23,887 nucleotides of DNA from a virus. A model generated the notes under the pieces. The model was not told the DNA's origin. It saw nothing but the letters and a program-made list of their open reading frames with translations, and searched no databases. Below are positions 1 to 5,979 of the stretch, one piece after another (the first letter of the stretch is position 1; each line of letters starts with the position of its first letter). The stretch is taken from positions 1-23,887 of IMG/VR virus record IMGVR_UViG_3300035190_000028; one strand, given 5' to 3'. Position numbers and translations under genes: made by a program.

Positions 1-2
1 CT

Positions 3-986
3 TACCTCGAAGTCAACCCAGATGTCACTGACGGCGCAGGATCTCCTCTGCCATTACCTGAACGCGCGCAGCCACCTATGGCGCAAACCGGCCTTATCCA
101 GGCCAAAGTGGGCGCTGGGGAAGATATCAAAGCCACCACGGGTCAATACGACAGTTCGATTGGTGCGACCAGTAACGAGAGGACGGGTCGTGCGATTCTG
201 GCTCGGCAAAACCAGGGCGATACATCCACATATCACTACGTGGACAATCTCGCGCGAGCGGTTCGATATACGACAAGACAGCTAGTCGATCTGATCCCTA
301 AGATCTACGACACGGAGCGCGTGGCACGCATCGTCGGACTCGACGGCGAAGTGGATATGGTGAAGATCAATCCAAACCAGCCGGAGCCAGTCCGCGTCAT
401 CAAGGATCCAATCACAGGTTTGGACATTGAGAAGATCTACAACCCGTCGATTGGTATCTACGACGTAGTAGTCACGACAGGCCCAAGCTACGCGACCAAG
501 CGCCAAGAAGCGATGGAAGCGATGCAGATGATCTTGCAGACCAACCCGCAGCTCTGGGCTGTGGCGGGCGATCTGTTCATTAAGAACATGGACTGGCCAG
601 GGGCGCAGGAGATGGCGGCGCGGTTCGCCAAGACGCTCGATCCGAAGGTTCTTGACCAGACTGATGAGTCGCCAGAAGCGCAGATGATGCGCGCTCAAAT
701 GAACGACATGGCGAACCAGATGGAACAGACTGCGGCTCTGGTTCAGCAACTGCAACAGTCTTATGATATGCAGAAACTGGCGATTGATGAACAGAACACG
801 CAGATCAAGGCGTATGACGCTGAAACGAAACGCATACAGGCCACGTCTGCAAACATGACACCTGAACAAATACAGGATATTGTCATGGGAACGGTCGCGG
901 CGGCGATGGATACGGGCGATCTTGTGCGCGGAAATGAGCCTTTACGGCAAGAGCAACAACCAATGTTACCAGGATTAGGCCAATGA
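3..986 (+). CDS. Portal protein, P22-like (5' truncated, C-terminal 327 residues)
   Basis: The reading frame is open from base 3, so the gene begins upstream of the window. The visible part opens with YLEVNPDVTDGAG and continues through GQYDSSIGATSNERTGRAIL and YHYVDNLARAVRYTTRQLVD, which resemble the P22-type portal family (P22_portal), where the SNERTGRA-like segment and the following long helix belong to the conserved core. The portal is the dodecameric ring at one capsid vertex through which DNA is packaged and ejected. P22 portal is about 725 residues, so roughly the C-terminal half is here. The last ~110 residues are Gln/Met-rich and helical (QMEQTAALVQQLQQSYDMQK), compatible with the barrel or C-terminal coiled region. 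The stop overlaps the next start as ATGA. The internal ATG at 78 lies inside the open frame and is unlikely to be a real start. Assignment is by family resemblance and by the P22-type genes downstream. Confidence 0.88.
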   Translation, partial: YLEVNPDVTDGAGSPLPLPERAQPPMAQTGLIQAKVGAGEDIKATTGQYDSSIGATSNERTGRAILARQNQGDTSTYHYVDNLARAVRYTTRQLVDLIPKIYDTERVARIVGLDGEVDMVKINPNQPEPVRVIKDPITGLDIEKIYNPSIGIYDVVVTTGPSYATKRQEAMEAMQMILQTNPQLWAVAGDLFIKNMDWPGAQEMAARFAKTLDPKVLDQTDESPEAQMMRAQMNDMANQMEQTAALVQQLQQSYDMQKLAIDEQNTQIKAYDAETKRIQATSANMTPEQIQDIVMGTVAAAMDTGDLVRGNEPLRQEQQPMLPGLGQ

Positions 987-1345
987 GCTGCGCGGATCTA
1001 ATAGGACATCTGTTTCTAGCCCGCGACGTGACGCATAGCGTGCATCTGAACACGCGATCTTATGCGAAACATAAGGCTCTGGGTAAGTTTTATGAGAATA
1101 TTATCGGTTTAGCTGACGATTTAGCCGAAGCCTACCAAGGTAGACACGGTCTAATCGGCCCAATTACGCTCCATTCGGCTAAAAAAACGACAAATGTGAC
1201 AGAATTTCTCGAAGATTCGCTGAAAGATGTTGAGGAATTGCGGTATAAGGTCTGTGCGAAGGACGATACGGCGATTCAGAACATTATCGACGAGATTATA
1301 GGTCTGTATCTCAGCACTTTGTATAAACTCAAATTTTTGGCTTAA
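983..1345 (+). CDS. Dps/ferritin-like small protein (DUF5856-like)
   Basis: This 120-residue, mostly helical protein starts inside the portal stop codon (ATGA), so it is probably translationally coupled to the portal. It contains H18, H30, D45 and E49. The spacing (H-x11-H-x14-D-x3-E) matches the ferroxidase ligands of E. coli Dps (H51, H63, D78, E82), and the local pattern THSVHLNTRSYAKH / LADDLAEAYQG can be laid on the Dps helix pair without gaps. The ligand equivalent to Dps D67 is Gly34 here, so the site may be altered. Dps proteins bind DNA and oxidise Fe(II) in 12-mer shells. Ferritin-like phage proteins of unknown role (DUF5856) are known. The protein is shorter than bacterial Dps (~165 residues). 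A role in the virion, in DNA protection or in iron handling is inference from position only. Confidence 0.62.
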   Translation: MSCADLIGHLFLARDVTHSVHLNTRSYAKHKALGKFYENIIGLADDLAEAYQGRHGLIGPITLHSAKKTTNVTEFLEDSLKDVEELRYKVCAKDDTAIQNIIDEIIGLYLSTLYKLKFLA

Positions 1346-1348
1346 GTC

Positions 1349-1753
1349 ATGCCGACAGTAAGCTATAATAAGTTCCAGCCTGCCATTGAGAACCTGTTTG
1401 AGAACATCAATGCAGGATCTGACTCATGGGCTATCAAGCTCGCCACAGGTGTGAACGCTGCGGCGGGCACAATTACTGAAGTCGCCAACGGTAATGGCTA
1501 TACGACGGGCGGCAACGCGGCCACTGTTACGTCAGCCTCGCAGACCGGCGGCACATTTAAGCTCGTTTTAGGCAGTCCGACCACATGGACGGCTACGGGC
1601 GCGGGGTTTTCATTTCAATATGCGGTTCTTGTAGACACAACGACGAGCACGAACGTCGCATACTGGGATTATGGATCTAGTCAGGCGGTGGCCGCAGGCG
1701 AAACAGTTACGGTAACGCTTGATGCTGTGAACGGCGTATTTCAGGCGACATAA
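1349..1753 (+). CDS. Putative virion structural protein, beta-rich
   Basis: This is a 134-residue protein beginning MPTVSYNKFQPAIENLFENI. The N-terminal YNKF...F..NI helix followed by a beta-rich, Gly/Thr-rich body (TWTATGAGFSFQYAVLVD, YWDYGSSQAVAAGETVTV) resembles a recurrent small phage protein usually found among head and tail genes. I do not recognise a proven function. It begins three bases after the Dps-like gene stop, and its own stop overlaps the next ATG (TAATG), so it sits in a coupled string of small structural genes. There is no signal peptide, membrane segment or catalytic motif. A capsid- or tail-decorating role is the most likely reading, by context only. Confidence 0.6.
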   Translation: MPTVSYNKFQPAIENLFENINAGSDSWAIKLATGVNAAAGTITEVANGNGYTTGGNAATVTSASQTGGTFKLVLGSPTTWTATGAGFSFQYAVLVDTTTSTNVAYWDYGSSQAVAAGETVTVTLDAVNGVFQAT

Positions 1754-2100
1754 TGTCCGACAATCTGCTACTTTTAACGGAAGGTGGCGATTACCTTGTT
1801 ACGGAATCCGGCGAGTATATCATCGCTGTCGTTCAGTATCAGATAACCTCGATTAATGGGACATATACGGTTGCTGGTCAGACAGCCAATTTATTGAAAA
1901 GTAAGGTGTTATCTGCTAGTTATGGAACGTATAGTTTAACAGGTCAAAATATAGTTATAACGCATGGGTATGAATTTCTGGCTTCAAATGGCCTCTATTC
2001 ATTAACTGGCAATGATGCTACGATTACGTATGTTGCACAAACTAGTGTAAGTCAGCTATACGTAGAACTTAGGTCGTTCACGGAACGAAGGAGAATGTGA
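1753..2100 (+). CDS. Small beta-repeat protein, probably fibre or virion associated
   Basis: This 115-residue protein starts at a TAATG junction with the gene before it. It is made largely of imperfect ~20-residue beta repeats: NGTYTVAGQTANLL (residues 35-48), YGTYSLTGQNIVIT (57-70) and NGLYSLTGNDATIT (79-92). The N-terminus has a shorter echo (LTEGGDYLVTESGEYI). Such GTYxLTGQxAxI repeats are common in phage virion appendage proteins and would form stacked beta-hairpins. The coding sequence is clearly AT-richer than its neighbours (19 G+C of 60 in bases 1921-1980 by hand count), suggesting separate ancestry. The end is Arg-rich (ERRRM), and the last ATG abuts the stop (ATGTGA). Function is not recognised. 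Confidence 0.55.
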   Translation: MSDNLLLLTEGGDYLVTESGEYIIAVVQYQITSINGTYTVAGQTANLLKSKVLSASYGTYSLTGQNIVITHGYEFLASNGLYSLTGNDATITYVAQTSVSQLYVELRSFTERRRM

Positions 2101-2409
2101 GTGGCTACTACCCTAAAAGCTATTACCTCTTGCTTGGGGTATCAGCAAATCACGTCTTTAAGCTCTGCTTCAGGTTTAACTGTCCCCACGTCAGATCCTA
2201 CTACAGGGCTGACAGTAAAAGCTAATTTTGCGCTAATTACTCCTGAGACAAACGCTGTCCGCTGGCGCGACGACGGCACGGCTCCTACGGCTTCGGTTGG
2301 TATGCCTCTGGCTGCGGGCGTGACGCTTCAATATGACGGCGATCTGAGCAAGATCAAGTTTATTGAACAGACAGCCAGCGCCAAACTTAACATTAGTTAT
2401 TACGTCTGA
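2101..2409 (+). CDS. Conserved small phage protein, GTG start, function unknown
   Basis: This 102-residue protein begins with GTG directly after the previous stop. An AGGAG motif about seven bases upstream supports the GTG, and the nearby ATG (2095) runs straight into a stop. The protein has a recognisable phage-type pattern, ETNAVRWRDDGTAPTASVG followed by MPLAAGVTLQYDGDLSKIKF and a short C-terminal strand ending SYYV. It looks like a small beta-barrel or sandwich with no catalytic motif. Similar proteins turn up in structural regions of tailed phages, usually as hypothetical proteins. Context suggests a virion component of the cassette between portal and scaffold, but nothing in the sequence shows which one. 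Confidence 0.58.
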   Translation: MATTLKAITSCLGYQQITSLSSASGLTVPTSDPTTGLTVKANFALITPETNAVRWRDDGTAPTASVGMPLAAGVTLQYDGDLSKIKFIEQTASAKLNISYYV

Positions 2410-2416
2410 GGCTGAT

Positions 2417-2905
2417 ATGAACATTTCAAACGACGCACCGTCAATGGATTACGTCCAGTATTTTACGAAGCAGCTTCCTAAAGATTTGGCTCAAATGGCT
2501 GAGTTACGGGATGAGCTTGCAAAACGTCAGGGCGCGTTAGGCGCGACTGAAGCAGCGCTTGCTGATCGTGAGAAGGCTAAAGAAGAGCTGGCTAACGCTA
2601 AGTTGCAGGCAGCGACGATCTTGTCCGATGCGGACAAGAAGAACATTGACGCAAACAGCAAAAAGGCTGATTTGGTCGCCCGTGAAAAGATACTCGAAGA
2701 TAAAGAAGCCGCCGCTGATAAGGCTCTGAAAGCCCGCGAAGCTGCGGTCGCAACGGCTGAGAAGGCTATTGCACAGCGCGAGTCGGCAGCGGCTGACCAA
2801 GAAATTAAGCTGGCTGCACTTGCAGTTAAACTTGACTCGGATCGACGAGCGTTGGACGAACGGATCAAGGCTTTTCAGGCCAAAGTCGCGGCGATTAATG
2901 TCTAA
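2417..2905 (+). CDS. Coiled-coil protein in the fibre cassette
   Basis: I choose the ATG at 2417 (162 residues) because a TGAGG motif lies about five bases upstream and the start is eight bases past the previous stop. The frame is open back to 2363, inside the previous gene. After a short N-terminal segment (MNISNDAPSMDYVQYFTKQL) the protein is almost entirely an Ala/Lys/Glu/Asp-rich helix from about residue 22 to 158, for example KAREAAVATAEKAIAQRESA. This is a long continuous coiled coil with few breaks and few aromatic residues. There is no enzyme motif or membrane segment. Between fibre-like genes it could be a fibre shaft, an assembly chaperone or an internal spacer. These are inferences; the family is not recognised. 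Confidence 0.55.
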   Translation: MNISNDAPSMDYVQYFTKQLPKDLAQMAELRDELAKRQGALGATEAALADREKAKEELANAKLQAATILSDADKKNIDANSKKADLVAREKILEDKEAAADKALKAREAAVATAEKAIAQRESAAADQEIKLAALAVKLDSDRRALDERIKAFQAKVAAINV

Positions 2906-2916
2906 GGACTGAATAA

Positions 2917-3555
2917 ATGGCCGACATTAAAATATCCCAACTTCCTACCGCTAACACACCGTTAGATGGCACGGAAGTTCTACCGATTGTTCAGTCTACA
3001 ACGACTAAAAAAGTTGCTATTTCTGATGTAACTGCCGGTCGTGCTATAGCTGCGACAAGTCTGACGTTATCGACGCCTTTAGCGGTTACGAGCGGCGGTA
3101 GCGGGACTGGGACGGCGTTTACTACGGGATCTTTTGTGTTCGCCGGAGCGGCGGGCGTCTATTCGCAAAATAATGCACGGTTATACTGGGATAATACTAA
3201 TTTTCGTGTTGGCATTAACACCAACACACCGGCTGTATCATTAGCGATCAGCAACACGGATGCTATTCTTGTTCCTGTTGGAACGACGGGCGAACGCCCT
3301 GCCGGTGCGGCAGGGTATATTCGGTTTAATACGTCAATCACAGGCTTTGAAGGTTACGACGGCACGAACTGGCGTAGTGTCGGCGGCGGCGCGTCAGGCG
3401 GCGGCACGAACCAGATCTTTTATACAAACGACCAGCAAGTTACGAACAATTATACTTTGATTTCTACCAAGAACGCAGGCACTTTCGGCCCAGTCACAAT
3501 CAATGACACCATAGTCGTCACTGTTGAGTCTGGCGCAACTTGGACGGTGGTATAG
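2917..3555 (+). CDS. Tail-fibre-like protein
   Basis: This 212-residue protein has an AGGA ribosome site before the ATG. Its N-terminus (MADIKISQLPTANTPLDGTE, then VLPIVQSTTTKKVAISDV) is a familiar start of phage fibre and appendage proteins. Residues ~96-112 carry an RVGINTNTPAVSLAI module, the VGIGTxxPxxxL pattern typical of fibre shafts. Residues ~128-155 hold TTGERPAGAAGYIRFNT followed by FEGYDGTNWRSVGG, a module that recurs in gene 3828-4475. The C-terminus is a beta segment after a Gly-rich linker. It likely forms a trimeric fibre or adaptor on the particle. The next gene starts two bases after its stop. Whether it touches the host receptor cannot be told from sequence. Confidence 0.72.
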   Translation: MADIKISQLPTANTPLDGTEVLPIVQSTTTKKVAISDVTAGRAIAATSLTLSTPLAVTSGGSGTGTAFTTGSFVFAGAAGVYSQNNARLYWDNTNFRVGINTNTPAVSLAISNTDAILVPVGTTGERPAGAAGYIRFNTSITGFEGYDGTNWRSVGGGASGGGTNQIFYTNDQQVTNNYTLISTKNAGTFGPVTINDTIVVTVESGATWTVV

Positions 3556-3556
3556 T

Positions 3557-3775
3557 ATGGGTGATTTAGTCCTCAAAGGCGCAACATCTGGTCAGATTAC
3601 GGTCACACCAACGGCTGTGGCTGGCACGAACACACTGACGCTGCCAGCGGCTACAGGGACGGTATTAGCGTCAACAGCTGTAAGTGCATCAACAACAAAT
3701 ACGGTCACAAACAAAATAGCCGTTAACATTGGCGGAACGACATATTATTTGCTTGTTTCGACATCAGGAACGTAA
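3557..3775 (+). CDS. Small fibre-segment-like protein
   Basis: This 72-residue protein reads MGDLVLKGATSGQITVTPTA and on through NTLTLPAATGTVLAST to a C-terminal VNIGGTTYYLLVST. The GQITVTP / TLTLPA(A)TGT pattern occurs repeatedly in phage fibre and spike proteins, usually inside larger chains, so this may be one fibre segment split into its own gene. An in-frame ATG at 3524 exists, but 3557 follows the previous stop by two bases and gives a methionine at the family-like N-terminus. There is no obvious strong ribosome site, so coupling to the upstream fibre gene is likely. Function as a structural piece is inferred from sequence style and neighbours. Confidence 0.55.
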   Translation: MGDLVLKGATSGQITVTPTAVAGTNTLTLPAATGTVLASTAVSASTTNTVTNKIAVNIGGTTYYLLVSTSGT

Positions 3776-3777
3776 TC

Positions 3778-3828
3778 ATGGTTGAACATCCAGATTACCC
3801 ACAGCCTACAGATGAGGAATTGAAATAA
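3778..3828 (+). CDS. 16-residue mini-ORF, vestige of the 4475-4657 gene
   Basis: Two bases after the previous stop an ATG opens MVEHPDYPQPTDEELK and ends in TAA overlapping the next ATG (TAATG). Its residues EHPDYPQPTDEEL align without gaps to EHPTYPRPTDEQL near the C-terminus of the 60-residue protein at 4475-4657, which also precedes a fibre gene through a TAATG junction. The GATGAGGA inside this mini-ORF supplies a purine-rich ribosome site for the gene at 3828. It is therefore either a real micropeptide or the remaining tail of a deleted copy kept because it couples translation. The DNA of the two copies has diverged clearly, so the event is not recent. Confidence 0.45.
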   Translation: MVEHPDYPQPTDEELK

Positions 3829-4475
3829 TGCCCATCATTCTTGACGGCACAAAGGGCGAGACGTTCCCGACATGGACGACAGGCACGCGCCCTGCCACGC
3901 CTAATGCTGGGCAAACTGGCTATAACTCCACGTTAGCTACGCTTGAGCGGTATAATGGCACGACATGGGGGCCAGTAGTAACGACATCGGACACCGGGAC
4001 TGTTACGCAGACGATGCTAGGAACTAATGTTGCTGGTAATGGACCTGCGTTTTATGCGTATTCGACTGGAACTCAGTCTATAACGAGCGCTACAGATACA
4101 AAGGTGCAGTTGCCTACTAAATTGTTTGATACAAACAACAATTTTGATAATACGACAAATTATAGATTTACACCAACTGTTGCCGGTTATTATCAGATAA
4201 ATGTCGGTATTAGGTTTTCAGGAACTACTAGTGGGTATGCGCTTTTGCAACTTAATAAGTATAACGGAAGCAGTAGTTCTATCTATAGAATGGGACAAGC
4301 GTTTAACACTCCTTCAACTTTTTCAATTCTTACACTGTCTGATGTAATACTACTGAACGGCTCAACTGAAGGCGTTGAGCTTTATGCTAATATAACCGGA
4401 ACTTCTTTAGCTTTGGATTCTTCTTCTGCTAACGTCGGATGCTTTATGAGTGGTTCTTTAGTGAGGGCCGCATAA
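3828..4475 (+). CDS. Tail-fibre protein with C1q-like C-terminal domain
   Basis: This 215-residue protein starts in the stop of the mini-ORF. Residues 1-50 (MPIILDGTKGETFPTWTTGT, then RPATPNAGQTGYNSTLATLE and RYNGTTWGPV) are an appendage module seen in many phage fibres and shared in pattern with gene 2917-3555. Residues ~72-215 read as a C1q/TNF-like jelly roll: GPAFYAYSTGTQSI, then FDNTTNYRFTPTVAGYYQIN and VGIRFSG, ending in GCFMSGSLVRAA. Such domains trimerise and often form receptor-binding tips. G+C changes sharply inside the gene, from 40 of 60 at 3841-3900 to 17 of 60 at 4141-4200 (hand counts), suggesting the C1q-like half was acquired separately. A receptor-binding role is inference. 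Confidence 0.72.
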   Translation: MPIILDGTKGETFPTWTTGTRPATPNAGQTGYNSTLATLERYNGTTWGPVVTTSDTGTVTQTMLGTNVAGNGPAFYAYSTGTQSITSATDTKVQLPTKLFDTNNNFDNTTNYRFTPTVAGYYQINVGIRFSGTTSGYALLQLNKYNGSSSSIYRMGQAFNTPSTFSILTLSDVILLNGSTEGVELYANITGTSLALDSSSANVGCFMSGSLVRAA

Positions 4476-4657
4476 TGACATTAATAGAAAAAATTAAAAC
4501 ACTTTATCCCACTCTTACGGATGAAGATTTTTCTCGTTTGTTTTCTGGGACAATTCTCCTTCAAAACGACAGCGACGGACGCGGCGATTATATCGCCAAG
4601 TGGGAACACCCTACATATCCTCGTCCGACTGACGAGCAGCTTGCAGGAATTGCATAA
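4475..4657 (+). CDS. Small fibre-associated protein, possible assembly chaperone type
   Basis: This 60-residue protein starts MTLIEKIKTLYPTLTDEDF, has SGTILLQNDSDGRGDYIAKW in the middle, and ends WEHPTYPRPTDEQLAGIA. Small acidic proteins with a W..P.YP.PT.EQLA tail are common next to phage fibre genes and resemble tail-fibre assembly or adaptor chaperones in size and position. No catalytic or membrane feature is visible. It is joined to both neighbours by TAATG overlaps, so its output should match theirs. Its C-terminus is echoed by the mini-ORF at 3778-3828. The chaperone reading rests on context. Confidence 0.58.
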   Translation: MTLIEKIKTLYPTLTDEDFSRLFSGTILLQNDSDGRGDYIAKWEHPTYPRPTDEQLAGIA

Positions 4658-5685
4658 TGGCCGCTACACTTAAATGCGATACGATCCAGAACGCTGCCAG
4701 CACGAACCCTAACATTACGTTAGATGGCTCTGCCAACGCGACGGTCGGCGGCACGTTGGCGATGGGCAGCAGCTTCAAGCGCAATAAATTAATAAATGGC
4801 GATATGGGCGTCTATCAGCGCGGTTCTGTAGCAGCTACGACTGCTGGCGCATATACTTTAGACCGTTGGTTTGTGACGCCTACGGGCGCAACTGTTACGG
4901 TTACGCAAAGCACCACAACCGTTCCGACTGGATTTGTAGATAGCTTAAATGTCGCTGGCGCTGCGTCTGTTACCAACGTCGCTGTGTATCAGCGCATTGA
5001 AAGCGTTAATACGGCAGACTTGGCTAGTGGCGTTCAAGTTACGGTATCTGGTCGTATTTATCAAAGCACTGGTTCGGCAGTTACGACTGCAACGATTGCG
5101 CTTGCTGCGCCGACTGCGCTGGACAATTACACGTCTACCACATCGGCTGCTACTACTTACACAATACCAAGTATTGCTAACGCCACTTGGACGACGTTCA
5201 GCAATACATTCACGCTGACAACAAGCTGCGTGAATGGCCTGCAAGTTACTATTGCGCTTGGCACAGGGCTTACAACTGGGTCGTTCAACCTTACCGGCGT
5301 CCAACTAGAAGTCGGCTCAGTCGCCACTCCGTATGAGAGGCAGATTTACTCCGATCAGTTGGCGCAATGTCAAAGATATTATCAGATAACAGCTCAACTT
5401 TCTGGCGCAACTCCTTCAGCAACAACTGTGAATGCTTGGGGGACAATATCACCAACCATGAGGGTTGCGCCCACACTTGGGCAAACAGGAGTTTTAAATT
5501 TTCAAGGTGATGGCACTAATAACGCAAATCAATCAGCTACGGGGCTAGGGTCAAATTTCTCCACCGCATATGCAATACTTCTTCTAGGAGTACCTAATTT
5601 TGCTGGTTTTACTACATCAAGACCGGGAACCTTGGCTGTCCCTGGAAGTAACTCAAATTACATAACAATGTCTGCGGAGCTATAG
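4657..5685 (+). CDS. Tail-fibre protein
   Basis: This 342-residue protein is coupled to the previous gene by TAATG, with AGGA nine bases before the start. Residues 1-37 (MAATLKCDTIQNAASTNPNI) are an N-terminal adaptor motif common in phage fibres. Residues ~43-75 carry NKLINGDMGVYQRGS and YTLDRWFVTP, the start of a carbohydrate-binding-like beta-sandwich that continues to LTGVQLEVGSVATPYERQIY at about residues 213-232. A short QLAQCQRYYQI helix follows, then a distinct variable tail of about 100 residues (TISPTMRVAPTLGQTG, FAGFTTSRPGTLAV). This order of N-terminal anchor, sandwich, YERQ..S.QLAQCQRYY and variable tip is widespread in phage fibres. The tip probably contacts the host surface. 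No chaperone-cleavage or enzymatic motif is seen. Confidence 0.78.
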   Translation: MAATLKCDTIQNAASTNPNITLDGSANATVGGTLAMGSSFKRNKLINGDMGVYQRGSVAATTAGAYTLDRWFVTPTGATVTVTQSTTTVPTGFVDSLNVAGAASVTNVAVYQRIESVNTADLASGVQVTVSGRIYQSTGSAVTTATIALAAPTALDNYTSTTSAATTYTIPSIANATWTTFSNTFTLTTSCVNGLQVTIALGTGLTTGSFNLTGVQLEVGSVATPYERQIYSDQLAQCQRYYQITAQLSGATPSATTVNAWGTISPTMRVAPTLGQTGVLNFQGDGTNNANQSATGLGSNFSTAYAILLLGVPNFAGFTTSRPGTLAVPGSNSNYITMSAEL

Positions 5686-5916
5686 ATGACATATACACTT
5701 ACATTGAATAGCTCAGTTACCCGCGATGCTGATGGCGCGTCTATTCCTGCCGACGAAGCCAATACAGACTATCAAGCCTATCTCGCTTGGGTAGCTGAAG
5801 GCAACGCGCCTAACCCATACGTCCCGCCGCCAGAACCAGCACCGCTAACGCCACAAGAGAAACTCGCGGCGGCGGGGTTGAGCGTGGATGAGCTAAAAAC
5901 ACTATTAGGTCTTTAG
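5686..5916 (+). CDS. Small fibre-cassette protein with Pro-rich linker
   Basis: This 76-residue protein starts on the base after the previous stop, with GGAG upstream. It begins MTYTLTLNSSVTRDADGASI, continues ANTDYQAYLAWVAEGNAPNP, then a PPPEPAPLTP linker, and ends with a helix (QEKLAAAGLSVDELKTLLGL). The DADGASIP..E.N.DY..YLAW..EGN pattern is common in small proteins encoded after phage fibre genes and in C-termini of fibre chaperone-like proteins. The LTPQEKLAAAGLSVDELKTL ending suggests a small helical docking peptide. It closes the fibre cassette before the scaffold gene. A fibre-assembly role is likely by context but unproven. Confidence 0.62.
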   Translation: MTYTLTLNSSVTRDADGASIPADEANTDYQAYLAWVAEGNAPNPYVPPPEPAPLTPQEKLAAAGLSVDELKTLLGL

Positions 5917-5945
5917 TTGACGATTAAGCGTTCAAAGAGTAAGTT
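5917..5945 (+). promoter_or_regulatory. Weak candidate promoter before the scaffold and coat genes
   Basis: TTGACG at 5917-5922, 17 bases, then TAAGTT at 5940-5945, in the 63-base gap between the fibre cassette and the scaffold gene. The -35 is good (5 of 6), the -10 is poor (3 of 6). A local promoter would explain independent expression of scaffold and coat. Confidence 0.28.
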
Positions 5946-5979
5946 TAATTAACCGACTGGCCGGAAAGCTAGGTAAAAA

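Noticed and set aside
282-869. 195-residue open frame on the minus strand inside the portal gene
   Set aside because: Fully antisense to a gene with clear family resemblance; composition rich in Arg, Leu and His as expected of a shadow frame; no ribosome site or neighbours on that strand.
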